The notes below the pieces were generated by a model, which saw only the letters and a program-made list of their open reading frames with translations, ran no database searches and had not been told where the DNA came from. This document shows positions 1 through 7,522 of a DNA stretch of 24,898 bases, piece after piece. Origin of the DNA: Gemmatimonadota bacterium (GTDB taxonomy: Bacteria; Gemmatimonadota; Gemmatimonadetes; Gemmatimonadales; GWC2-71-9); the NCBI GenBank assembly GCA_003221825.1, contig QHUE01000176.1, forward strand, positions 1-24,898, written 5' to 3'. Every line of letters starts with the position of its first letter. Positions within the stretch are counted from its first letter, which is position 1. A program made the translations under genes and the position numbers.

Positions 1-2
1 GA

Positions 3-935
3 CTCGGCGGCCAGATCGACCAGATCACCGTCGATCTGTTGATCGCGCAGGATGCGCTGCTCGAAAAGCGCGCGGTGCTGGAGCGGCGCCTCGTGGACAT
101 CTACAAACGCGGCGCCTTATACAGCTGGCAGGTGCTGCTCGCGGCCGAGAGCTTCGGCGATCTCTTGTCGCGCTACAAGTATCTCTTCCTCGTCAGTCGC
201 CAGGATCGCCTGCTCAACAACGACATGCACAAGCTGCGCGACCGCGTCGCGCGGCAGCGCCAGCTGCTCGTCGATGCCCGGGAAACGCTGGGCCGGCGGC
301 GGCGCGAGCGCACCGATGAGCTGGGCCGGTATCTCGCCCTCGAGCACGAGCGCGAGACGAATCTGCGCGAGACGCGTCGCAACGCGCGCCAGGCGGAGCA
401 GCGGCTGTCGCGCCTCGACCGCGACGAACGCTCGCTCAACGATCGGATCGAAGCCCTCGAGCGCGCGCGCCGCGACGCCGAGTCGCGCGGGGTCCCGGCC
501 GCCACCACGGGTGCGATCACGACGGCGGATCTCGGCGGCCTGGATTGGCCCGTCGAGGGTTCGATCATCTATCCATTCGGAACGACCACGGGTCCGAACA
601 ACACGCGCATTCCGCGGCACGGGATCGGGATCAAGGCACCCGTCGGCACGGCGGTCCGCGCGGTCGCCTCGGGCACCGTCAGCCTCGCGGGACCGCTGGG
701 CTTGTACCTGACGTCGGTGCTGATCGACCACGGCGGCGGGTACTACACGTTCTACGCCTACCTGAATGATGCGACCGTCCGCCAGGGCGAACGCGTCATG
801 CGCGGGCAGGTGATCGGCCACGTCGGCGGTCAGTCGAGCGACGAAGGCCCGCACCTCCATTTCGAGATCCGCGGCCAGGGCGGTATCGCACTGGATCCCG
901 GCAATTGGCTGCGCTCTCCCCGTCCGCGGCGTTAG
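3..935 (+). CDS. EnvC-like murein hydrolase activator (LytM/M23 domain), 5' end cut by window
   Basis: The reading frame is open to the left edge, so the N-terminus (signal peptide and first coiled coil) is missing; an internal ATG at 39 is not the real start. The first ~150 visible residues are a charged, Arg/Glu-rich coiled coil. A LytM/M23 domain follows, beginning at LDWPVEG and ending with GPHLHFEIRGQG and a DPGNWLR tail. Known family: EnvC/NlpD-type periplasmic proteins that activate cell-wall amidases at division. The first metal-ligand motif reads RHGIGIKAP (Gly where active M23 enzymes have Asp), and the usual YAHL is YAYL, while HLHFE is kept. I infer a non-catalytic activator rather than an active endopeptidase. 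The stop lies inside the next gene, suggesting translational coupling with the exporter genes. Confidence 0.85.
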   Translation, partial: LGGQIDQITVDLLIAQDALLEKRAVLERRLVDIYKRGALYSWQVLLAAESFGDLLSRYKYLFLVSRQDRLLNNDMHKLRDRVARQRQLLVDARETLGRRRRERTDELGRYLALEHERETNLRETRRNARQAEQRLSRLDRDERSLNDRIEALERARRDAESRGVPAATTGAITTADLGGLDWPVEGSIIYPFGTTTGPNNTRIPRHGIGIKAPVGTAVRAVASGTVSLAGPLGLYLTSVLIDHGGGYYTFYAYLNDATVRQGERVMRGQVIGHVGGQSSDEGPHLHFEIRGQGGIALDPGNWLRSPRPRR

Positions 936-1774
936 CGCTCGCCGCGCTCGCGGCGGCGTGCAGCGAATCGAGCAGCACCCTCACCGTCGCCGGGACGGTC
1001 GAGATTCGCGAAGTCCGGCTCAGCCCCCTCGCCTCGGGACGACTGCAACGCCTGCTCAAGGATGAAGGCGATTCGGTCCACGCCGGTGACACCGTCGCCG
1101 TGCTGGAGCAGCCCGGTCTCTCCGCCTTGATCGAACAGCGACGGGCGCTCGCGGAAGCCGCCGCCACGCGGACCGCGGAAATCCGCGCCGCCGAGGCGGA
1201 CAGCGCTCGGGCCGCCAATGACCTCGCGCGCGCGCGGGTCCTGCGTCAACAAGGCATCGCGTCGCCGCAGGAGCTGGACCGCCTCCAGACCGCCGCCGCC
1301 ACGTCTGCCGCACGCCTCTCGTCCGTCCGCGCTTCGGTGCGTGAATCCCAGGCCGCGCGCGCCGGCGCAGAGGTCACCGAATCGATCCGCGATCAGCTCG
1401 TGCTGCTCTCGCCCGCCGACGGCATCGTGCTCACCCGCTTCGCCGAGCGGGGCGAGGTCATCGCGGCTGGCGTTCCCGTCGTGTCGGTCGGTCTGGTCCG
1501 CGATCCGTGGATTCGCGCCTACGTGGGCGAGCGCTTCGTCGCGCGTCTCAAGACCGGACAGGCCGTGCGCCTTCGCGTGGATGGGTATCCCGACACCGCG
1601 TTCGCCGGACAGATCAGCGAGATCGCGCCGCGCGCGGAGTTCACGCCCCGCGCCGCCCTGACCGAGCGGGAGCGCGCCGATCTCGTGTTCGGCATCAAGG
1701 TCGCCACCGATGGAGCAGGCGGACGGCTCAAGGCCGGCATGCCCGTTCGGGTGGAGATACCGCTGGTCCCGTGA
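905..1774 (+). CDS. HlyD-family periplasmic adaptor (membrane fusion protein) of ABC exporter
   Basis: A protein of 289 residues starting at a TTG that overlaps the upstream gene by 31 bases. The N-terminus is a short hydrophobic signal ending AALAAACSES, a plausible though non-canonical lipobox. A biotinyl-lipoyl-like half motif (VAGTVEIREVRLSPLASGR, then DEGDSVHAGDTVAVLEQ) follows, then an alpha-helical hairpin (residues ~75-155), the second lipoyl half (LLSPADGIVLTRFAERGEVIAAG) and a beta-barrel domain. This is the order of YbhG/YhiI-type adaptors that link an inner-membrane ABC exporter to an outer-membrane channel. The stop overlaps the ATPase start (GTGA), so adaptor, ATPase and permease form one operon. 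No outer-membrane TolC gene is visible in the window. The exported substrate is unknown. Confidence 0.88.
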   Translation: MAALSPSAALALAALAAACSESSSTLTVAGTVEIREVRLSPLASGRLQRLLKDEGDSVHAGDTVAVLEQPGLSALIEQRRALAEAAATRTAEIRAAEADSARAANDLARARVLRQQGIASPQELDRLQTAAATSAARLSSVRASVRESQAARAGAEVTESIRDQLVLLSPADGIVLTRFAERGEVIAAGVPVVSVGLVRDPWIRAYVGERFVARLKTGQAVRLRVDGYPDTAFAGQISEIAPRAEFTPRAALTERERADLVFGIKVATDGAGGRLKAGMPVRVEIPLVP

Positions 1775-2523
1775 TCGATTCCGCGGTCACGGTCGAAATG
1801 CGCCACCTCACTCGGGCGTTCGGTTCCATCGTTGCCGTGCGGGATCTCAATCTCACCATCGCCAAGGGCGAGGTCTTCGGCCTGCTCGGACCCAACGGTT
1901 CGGGCAAGACCACCACGATTCGCATGCTGTGCGGGCTGATCGCGCCTTCCGAGGGTACGGCGATCGTCGCCGGCGTGGACGTCGTGAAGTCTCCCGATCT
2001 GATCAAGGAACGGATCGGCTACATGTCACAGCGGTTCGGCCTCTACGAGGACCTCACCGTCGCCGAGAACATGGATTTTTTTGCGGGGATCTACGGCCTC
2101 GAGGGACCGAGCCGCCGCGGGCGCATCGCCGAGGTGGTGAGCTTTCTCGGGCTGAACCGCCGGCTCTACCAGCTCGCCGGGACGTTGTCCGGCGGCTGGA
2201 AGCAGCGTCTCGGGCTCGCGTGCGCGCTCATGCACCGGCCACCGGTGCTCTTCCTCGACGAGCCGACAGCCGGCGTCGATCCCGCCGCGCGCAAGGGATT
2301 CTGGATCACGATCAGCGCATTGGCCGGCCAAGGCACCACCGTCATCGTCACGACGCACTACATGGACGAGGCGGGTCGCTGTGGTCGCATCGCGCTCATG
2401 AGCCAGGGCCACCTGATCGCGCTGGGCACAGCCGGCGAGGTCGCAAAGCAGGTGGGTGGCAAAGACCTCGAGGACGCCTTCATCATTCTCCAGGAGCGCG
2501 ACGAGCAGGAGCAGGAAGCATGA
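1771..2523 (+). CDS. ABC exporter ATPase (YbhF/CcmA-type)
   Basis: A single nucleotide-binding domain of 250 residues. Walker A GPNGSGKTT lies at ~40-48, the Q-loop MSQRFGLYEDLTVAEN at ~85-100, the signature LSGGWKQ at ~139-145, Walker B VLFLDEPTAGVD at ~159-170, and the H-loop VTTHYMDEA around residue 196. All catalytic motifs are intact. The GTG start overlaps the HlyD stop (GTGA) and the stop overlaps the permease ATG (ATGA), so the subunits are probably translated in a coupled way. In E. coli YbhF two such domains are fused; here the protein has one domain and would have to dimerise. A longer in-frame extension to 1507 exists but lies inside hlyD and is not expected to be translated. Role inferred: energising drug or lipid export with the neighbouring adaptor and permease. 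Confidence 0.93.
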   Translation: MIDSAVTVEMRHLTRAFGSIVAVRDLNLTIAKGEVFGLLGPNGSGKTTTIRMLCGLIAPSEGTAIVAGVDVVKSPDLIKERIGYMSQRFGLYEDLTVAENMDFFAGIYGLEGPSRRGRIAEVVSFLGLNRRLYQLAGTLSGGWKQRLGLACALMHRPPVLFLDEPTAGVDPAARKGFWITISALAGQGTTVIVTTHYMDEAGRCGRIALMSQGHLIALGTAGEVAKQVGGKDLEDAFIILQERDEQEQEA

Positions 2524-3419
2524 GACGTTTCGGCCCGATGTTCCGCAAAGAGTTCATCCAGATGCGCCGCGACCGCCTCACGCTCGGGATCATGACCGGC
2601 ATCCCCGTGATCCAGCTGCTGCTCTTCGGCTTCGCGATCCAGACGGACGTGCGCCACATACCGACCGTCGTGCTGGATGAGTCGCGGACCCCGACGAGCC
2701 GGGAAATGATTGCTGCATTTGTCGCGCAGGTGCGCAACCTCGCGATCCTGTCGGCAGCGGCACACAGCCGCGCGCTGCCGCTCGAGACACGCATCCGGCC
2801 GCGCTACAACCCCGGCCTGCGCAGCGCCAACTACATCGTGCCGGGGCTCGTCGGCGTGATCCTCACGATCACGATGGTGCTGGTGACCGCGATGGCGATC
2901 GTGCGTGAGCGCGAACGTGGAACGCTCGAACAGCTCATCGTCACACCCATCACCAAGACCGAGCTGATGCTCGGCAAGATCTCACCGTACGTCGGCGTGG
3001 GTCTCGTGCAGATGACGACGGTACTGCTGCTCGGCAGATTCGTGTTCGACGTCCCGCTGACGGGCAACGTCCTCCTCTTGTACGGCATCGCGTTCGTCTT
3101 CATCGTGGCCAGCCTGGCCCTGGGCCTCTTCGTCTCGACGCTCGTGCGCACCCAGCAGCAAGCCATGCAGACCAGCTTTTTCTTCGTGCTGCCCAACATT
3201 CTGCTGTCGGGATTCATGTTCCCCAGGCAGGCGATGCCGGCCCTGTTCCAGTGGATCGGCGCGTTCCTGCCGCTCACACATTTTCTCAAAGTGCTGCGTG
3301 GCATCCTGCTGAAGGGCGTTGGGGTGACCGAGTTGTGGCAGGAGATGGCGATTCTGCTGCTGTTCGCGACGGTGCTGATTGCACTTTCGGTTAGACGATT
3401 CCAAAAGACGCTCGATTAA
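2520..3419 (+). CDS. ABC-2 type permease (YhhJ/YbhS-like), apparently lacking part of its periplasmic domain
   Basis: A protein of 299 residues starting at the ATG that overlaps the ATPase stop. One N-terminal membrane helix (~21-41) precedes the extracytoplasmic part; about five helices follow at ~108-128, 153-176, 185-206, 217-234 and 276-291. Conserved family blocks are present: YNPGLRSANYIVPGL, AIVRERERGTLEQLIVTPI and ILLSGFMFPRQAMP. Relatives such as YhhJ, YbhS and YbhR are about 370-380 residues, with a periplasmic domain of ~150 residues after helix 1. Here only ~65 residues separate helix 1 from the second helix, and DESRTPTSREMIAAF runs almost directly into the segment preceding RPRYNP. 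I infer an in-frame loss of roughly 70-75 codons near 2712-2735. Whether the product works is uncertain. Confidence 0.88.
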   Translation: MRRFGPMFRKEFIQMRRDRLTLGIMTGIPVIQLLLFGFAIQTDVRHIPTVVLDESRTPTSREMIAAFVAQVRNLAILSAAAHSRALPLETRIRPRYNPGLRSANYIVPGLVGVILTITMVLVTAMAIVRERERGTLEQLIVTPITKTELMLGKISPYVGVGLVQMTTVLLLGRFVFDVPLTGNVLLLYGIAFVFIVASLALGLFVSTLVRTQQQAMQTSFFFVLPNILLSGFMFPRQAMPALFQWIGAFLPLTHFLKVLRGILLKGVGVTELWQEMAILLLFATVLIALSVRRFQKTLD

Positions 3420-3426
3420 TTGCGCG

Positions 3427-3478
3427 CCGTGCGCCGTACGGCGATTTCCGGCGTACAGCGCACGGCTCACGGCGCACG
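3427..3478. repeat. GC-rich inverted/direct repeat downstream of the exporter operon
   Basis: The 14-base arms at 3427-3440 and 3452-3465 are complementary with one mismatch around an 11-base loop. A further copy of the arm at 3469-3478 is a perfect 10-base complement of 3428-3437, so two right arms compete for the same left arm. There is no T-tract, so a rho-independent terminator is not supported. The unit CGTGCGCCGT is repeated, as in dispersed intergenic repeats. It lies between the permease stop and the remains of pcm. Confidence 0.55.
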
Positions 3479-3491
3479 TATAGTTCAGCAC

Positions 3492-3967
3492 ATGCCCCGG
3501 CACGCACACCCCGCCCCCAGCACGCGCGGCGCCCGCACGCGCATGGTCATGCGACACCTGGCACCGGCTCCGGGTACCAGACCGCGATTCTCGCGTTCCT
3601 CGCATCGGGCGGCAAAATCTTCACGATCGAACGGCTCCCCGATCTCCTCGTCGAGGCGGAGGAGCGGTTCCGGCGCCTGGGCCTCACGAACATCGAGACG
3701 CGCCTGGCGGATGGCGCCGCGGGCTGGCCTGAGGAGGCGCCGTTCGACGGGATCATCGTCGCCGCCGCCGCGCCGCGTATTCCCGAGCCCCTCACGGCGC
3801 AGCTCGCGCCGGGCGGGCGGCTGGTCATCCCGGTCGGTGACCTCTCGTCGCAAGAGCTGGTCATCTTGGAACGACCGGCCACCGGCGACCGGCTGCTGCA
3901 ACGCCAGGCGGGCGGCGTGCGCTTCGTGCCACTGATTTCGCGGCTCGCGTTCTCCGAGGAATCGTGA
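3492..3967 (+). pseudogene. pcm: Broken protein-L-isoaspartate O-methyltransferase (pcm)
   Basis: From 3560 to the TGA at 3965-3967 one frame encodes the SAM-binding and C-terminal part of PCM. It opens with the motif I core GTGSGYQTAILAFLA and continues with FTIERLPDLL, then PFDGIIVAAAAPRIPEPL and LAPGGRLVIPVG. This frame has no usable start codon upstream. In another frame an ATG at 3492 opens a stretch reading RMVMRHL, which resembles the usual PCM N-terminus (RMV..Q/RL). The ~60-65 residues that should lie between, including the GQTISQPY region, are absent and the frame changes near 3557-3562. The enzyme normally repairs isoaspartyl damage in proteins. As written, no functional product can be made. 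The stop overlaps the next start, showing that the gene once belonged to this operon. Confidence 0.82.
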
Positions 3968-4830
3968 TGCTGGGAGCGCACGTCTCCAGCCAGGGCGGCG
4001 TGGCATCCGCACCAGCGCGTGGCGCGGCGCTGCGCGCCGAGGTGATTCAGCTCTTCACCAAGACGCCGAACCAGTGGCGGGAGCCAACGATCGCCGCCGA
4101 TGCGATCGAGCGGTTCCGCAGCGAGGTCAGACGGCATCGGCTGGAGGCGGTGGTCGCGCACGACAGTTATCTCATCAACCTCGCGTCGCCCGACCCGGTG
4201 CTGCGGGCGCGCAGTATCACAAGCTTCCGGTCGGAGCTCGTGCGCTCGCGAGCCTTGGGGTTGCGGGCCGTGGTCTCTCATCCGGGGAATTACCTCGACG
4301 ACGCCGCGGCAGGACTCGAGCGCAACGCCCGCGCGTACGCGGAGTGCCTGGAGTCGGTGCCCGGTGACCTCGAGGTGTGGATCGAAGGGACTGCGGGATC
4401 GGGAACGGCGTTGGGCGCGCGGTTCGAGGAGCTGCGCGATCTGCGCAATGCGTTGCCTGACGATATCCGGACGCGCGTGGGATTCTGCCTCGACACGGCG
4501 CATCTCCACGCGGTCGGCTACGATCTCGCACGAGTTGAACCGATATGGGAGGAATTTGACCGCGTGATCGGGTTCGATCTGCTTAAGTGCTTGCACCTCA
4601 ACGACTCCCGCGCCGCGCGCGGATCGCGGGTCGATCGGCACGAGTGGATCGGCGAGGGACAAATCGGCCCGGAGCCGTTCCGCCGGATCATGCGGGACTC
4701 GCGATTCGCCGGGGTCGTTAAGATTATCGAGACGCCGAAGCGGGATGACCCGCTGCGGCACGACCGGCGGATGCTGCGGCGGCTGCGCGCATACGCGCGC
4801 GGCAACACCCGGGCACCCGCCGGCGTATAA
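3967..4830 (+). CDS. nfo: Endonuclease IV (AP endonuclease)
   Basis: A TIM-barrel apurinic/apyrimidinic endonuclease of 287 residues, the usual family length, needing a trinuclear zinc site. Metal-site motifs are seen in order: AHDSYLINLAS, VSHPGNY, WIEGTAGSGTALG (Glu), CLDTAHLHAVGYD (Asp and His), HLNDSRA, DRHEWIGEGQIG (Asp, His) and IIETPK (Glu). All ligand positions I can match to E. coli Nfo are kept. Two near-site residues differ from common sequences: DTAH for DTCH, and HEW where HEH or HHS is usual. The start is ATG 3967 sharing bases with the preceding stop; a GTG at 3964 is equally possible. It acts in base excision repair of abasic sites. It is followed after 7 bases by the small exported protein. 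Confidence 0.93.
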   Translation: MLGAHVSSQGGVASAPARGAALRAEVIQLFTKTPNQWREPTIAADAIERFRSEVRRHRLEAVVAHDSYLINLASPDPVLRARSITSFRSELVRSRALGLRAVVSHPGNYLDDAAAGLERNARAYAECLESVPGDLEVWIEGTAGSGTALGARFEELRDLRNALPDDIRTRVGFCLDTAHLHAVGYDLARVEPIWEEFDRVIGFDLLKCLHLNDSRAARGSRVDRHEWIGEGQIGPEPFRRIMRDSRFAGVVKIIETPKRDDPLRHDRRMLRRLRAYARGNTRAPAGV

Positions 4831-4837
4831 GGAGACC

Positions 4838-5161
4838 ATGCTCAGGCGCATCGCGCTCACCCTGTTGCTCGCCATTCAGGCCCTCGGCGGCGGCGCCATT
4901 TCGTTGGCGCACGCGCGCGACGCCGTGGTCGCGCCACCGGGGTTTGAAGCGAGCCACAATGCGCGCTGTGCCATCCTGCACGACGAGCTGCGCTGCGCGC
5001 TGTGCCATTACGCGAGCGCGCGCGTGGTCACGCAACAGGCGTTCACCCTCGCGGAACCCGCAACCACCGTCCGCATCGCACCCGTGGCACGAGTGTTTTT
5101 GGTCGTGGCCGCGGTCAGACGTACTGCCCCCGCTCGAGCACCTCCGCTGTTCCTCTCCTGA
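4838..5161 (+). CDS. Small exported Cys/His-rich protein, putative metal binder
   Basis: A protein of 107 residues preceded by a good AAGGAG site at 4829-4834 with correct spacing. Residues 1-26 form a signal peptide ending SLAHA. The mature part has a tight cluster of potential metal ligands at His40, Cys44, His48, Cys53, Cys56 and His57 (SHNARCAILHDELRCALCHY). A hydrophobic stretch (~82-93) and a tail reading ARAPPLFLS follow. That layout, with a His/Cys cluster then a hydrophobic segment and a C-terminal RAPP, recalls DUF2946-like proteins, but I cannot assign it to the family with certainty. It lies directly ahead of a porin and a ZnuA/ZnuB pair, so periplasmic metal handling is a reasonable inference. 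Function otherwise unknown. Confidence 0.75.
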   Translation: MLRRIALTLLLAIQALGGGAISLAHARDAVVAPPGFEASHNARCAILHDELRCALCHYASARVVTQQAFTLAEPATTVRIAPVARVFLVVAAVRRTAPARAPPLFLS

Positions 5162-5229
5162 CGCACGAGTACTCGCTCCGCATGTGGCGGAGCGATCGGG
5201 TTTCGCACACACCGGAGAGGGAACTCAAC

Positions 5230-6480
5230 ATGAGACGCACGTTGTGCGTGCTGCTGCTCGCGGCGGCGTTCAGCGCCGCCCCGGCAGTCAGCCAGCAACC
5301 GACGCAGCGCCAGGTGGATTCGCTGGCGGCGCAGGTGCGGCAGCTGCGCGCCAAGCTCGATAGCGTACTGCGCGTGATGGGCCGGCAACCGGCGGCACCC
5401 GCCGTCGCCGCGCCGGTCGGGGACGATCTCGCCGCGTTGCGCGCGGCCGCGAGCCAGGCCGCGGGCGGCGGACTCAGCGACACCACGCGCGCCGCTGATA
5501 CGCTGACGCAGGCGATGGGCCGGGAGCGCAACCAGGCGCAGCTCAATCCCGAAATCGGGGTTACGGGTGATATCCGCGGCTATGCGACCGGGCGCGGGGT
5601 GCAGCGCGACAACTTCGATCCGCGAGAGTTCGAGGTCGGCTTTCAATCCGCCCTCGACCCCTACTCGCACACGAAGATCTTCATCAGTCTCGAAGACGGA
5701 CACGTGAGTCTGGAGGAAGGGTACGCCTACTGGACGGGCTTGCCGGGCCATATCCGGCTCGATGTCGGCAAATACCGCCAGCAATTCGGCGAGCTCAATC
5801 GCTGGCATCTGCATGCCGTGCCGGAGACCGAGTATCCACTCGCCATCACGACCTTCCTCGGGGAGGACGGCTTGTCCGGGGCGGGCATTTCGCTCTACCG
5901 CGCGGTTGGCGGGTTGGGAACGCACGAGCTCACCGCACAGGTGACGCGCAGCGCGAGCGACTCGGAGCTGTTCGGGAATAGCGGCAGACCCACCTATCTG
6001 CTGCATCTGCTCAACTTCTGGCAGCTCAATCATTCGACGTACATGCAGATCGGCGGCACGGCGCTCTACGGCACCAATCCGGACTCGGCGCTGCGCACCA
6101 AGGTTGGCGGGCTCGAGTTCCGCCTGACGTGGCGCCCGCCGCTGCGCGCGATGTACCACGAATGGACGCTGCGCGGCGAGCTGCTCGCGCTGCAGAAGCA
6201 GGTCGCCGGCGCCGGGCCGACGCGGCTCGGCGGCTACATCAGCTCGACGTACAAGCTGAACCAGCGCTTCATCCTCGGCGCCCGCTACGACTACGTCGAG
6301 TCACCGGACTTCGGCGTGATCACGCGACAGCTGGTCCCCTCGCTCACGTTGTGGCAGAGCGAGTGGGTGTTCCTCCGCGCTCAATATCAGTGGCAGCGAG
6401 TCGCCAATGCCCAGGCGAACCACCAGATCGCCCTTCAGGCGGTCTGGGCCATTGGACCCCATAAACACGAGACCTACTGA
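5230..6480 (+). CDS. Outer-membrane porin-like protein associated with metal uptake
   Basis: A protein of 416 residues from ATG 5230, preceded by GGAGAGGGA. A signal peptide (1-~21, ending AAPAVS) is followed by a short coiled coil (~24-50) and an Ala/Pro-rich linker. From ~95 (AQLNPEIGVTGDIRGY) the sequence alternates as expected for a beta-barrel, with pieces such as LDVGKYRQQFGELNRWHLH, GAGISLYRAVGG, LGARYDYVESPDFG and a C-terminal strand. The NPEIGV...DIRGY entry resembles porins found next to zinc-family ABC importers. Only one base separates its stop from the znuA-like start, so the two are surely cotranscribed. I infer an outer-membrane channel for the metal delivered to the periplasmic binding protein. 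The specific metal is not shown by the sequence. Confidence 0.82.
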   Translation: MRRTLCVLLLAAAFSAAPAVSQQPTQRQVDSLAAQVRQLRAKLDSVLRVMGRQPAAPAVAAPVGDDLAALRAAASQAAGGGLSDTTRAADTLTQAMGRERNQAQLNPEIGVTGDIRGYATGRGVQRDNFDPREFEVGFQSALDPYSHTKIFISLEDGHVSLEEGYAYWTGLPGHIRLDVGKYRQQFGELNRWHLHAVPETEYPLAITTFLGEDGLSGAGISLYRAVGGLGTHELTAQVTRSASDSELFGNSGRPTYLLHLLNFWQLNHSTYMQIGGTALYGTNPDSALRTKVGGLEFRLTWRPPLRAMYHEWTLRGELLALQKQVAGAGPTRLGGYISSTYKLNQRFILGARYDYVESPDFGVITRQLVPSLTLWQSEWVFLRAQYQWQRVANAQANHQIALQAVWAIGPHKHETY

Positions 6481-6481
6481 C

Positions 6482-7522
6482 ATGCTATCGATCATCGCTC
6501 TCCTGCTTGCGGCTCCACCGGCCCCCGCGCGGCCCGCCCCCGCGGCGCCGGTCAAGGTCGTGACGTCGCTCACGACCTATGCCGCGATCGCCACCGAAAT
6601 CGTCGGAGATCGTGGCAAAGTCAGCTCGATCGCCGTGGGCGACGAGAACCCGCACTATGTGCAGCCCAAGCCGAGCTTCGTGCCGACGCTGGCGCAGGCC
6701 GATCTGTTCGTGACGACGGGCCTCGATCTCGAGCTGTGGGTACCGGCGCTGCTGGACAAGGCGAACAACGCAAAGATTACGGAAGGCGGACCTGGGTACG
6801 TCGCCGCTTATCAGGGCTTGCCGCTGCTCGACGTCCCGGTCAACCTGTCGCGCTCCCAGGGCGACATCCACGTCTACGGCAACCCGCACATCTGGACCGA
6901 CCCGCTCAATGCGGTGCTGATCGCCCGCAACATCCTGCGGGGTCTGAAACGCGTCGCGCCTCAGGACGCGGACTACTTCGCGACGCGGGAAAAGGATTTC
7001 GAGGACCGGATGTACCGCGCGCTGTTCGGCGACGACCTGGTGAAATTGATCGGCGGTGAGACGCTGGCCGACCTCGATCGCCAGGGCAAGCTCTTCAACT
7101 TCCTCGGCCAGCAGCAGTACCAGGGCGCGCCGCTCATCAACCGCCTGGGCGGGTGGCTGAAGCAGGGGATGCCGTTCCGCGGCAAGTTGGTCGCGTGCTA
7201 TCACAAGGAGTGGGACTACTTCTCGCGGGAGTTTCAGGTCACCTGCTTCGATTATATCGAACCGAAGCCCGGGATCCCGCCCACGCCGCGTCATGTGCAG
7301 GAAATCATCACCGCGATGCGTGACCAGCACATCCAGGTGCTGTTGTCGACCAACTACTATGATCACAATCAGGTCATCGATGTCGCGCAACGGACTGGAG
7401 CGAAGGCGGTCATCGTCCCCTCCAACACCGGCGGTCAGGTGGGCGTGAACACGTACTTCGATCTTATGAATCTTTGGATTACCGAACTGGGCCAGGCCTT
7501 CGGCGCAAAGGAGCTTCCGTGA
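6482..7522 (+). CDS. Metal ABC transporter substrate-binding protein (ZnuA/cluster A-I type)
   Basis: A protein of 346 residues with an N-terminal hydrophobic signal (1-~22). The cluster A-I fold is recognised by KVVTSLTTYAAIATEI, DENPHYVQPKPSF, FVTTGLDLELWVPALL, GNPHIWTDP, ACYHKEWDYF and KPGIPPTPRHVQEI. Likely metal ligands are His58, His136 and His241. The fourth position, usually Asp or Glu in a DxLG-like motif, reads SNTGGQVG, so a three-His site with another partner is possible. It lacks the long His-rich loop of many ZnuA proteins. It would bind Zn(II) or Mn(II) in the periplasm for the permease encoded next; metal identity is inferred only. It sits one base after the porin gene and overlaps the permease start by GTGA. 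Confidence 0.9.
   Translation: MLSIIALLLAAPPAPARPAPAAPVKVVTSLTTYAAIATEIVGDRGKVSSIAVGDENPHYVQPKPSFVPTLAQADLFVTTGLDLELWVPALLDKANNAKITEGGPGYVAAYQGLPLLDVPVNLSRSQGDIHVYGNPHIWTDPLNAVLIARNILRGLKRVAPQDADYFATREKDFEDRMYRALFGDDLVKLIGGETLADLDRQGKLFNFLGQQQYQGAPLINRLGGWLKQGMPFRGKLVACYHKEWDYFSREFQVTCFDYIEPKPGIPPTPRHVQEIITAMRDQHIQVLLSTNYYDHNQVIDVAQRTGAKAVIVPSNTGGQVGVNTYFDLMNLWITELGQAFGAKELP

Noticed and set aside
3547..4875. A 442-residue minus-strand frame across pcm and nfo
   Set aside because: It is the shadow of the nfo and pcm frames, which carry the recognisable motifs on the plus strand.
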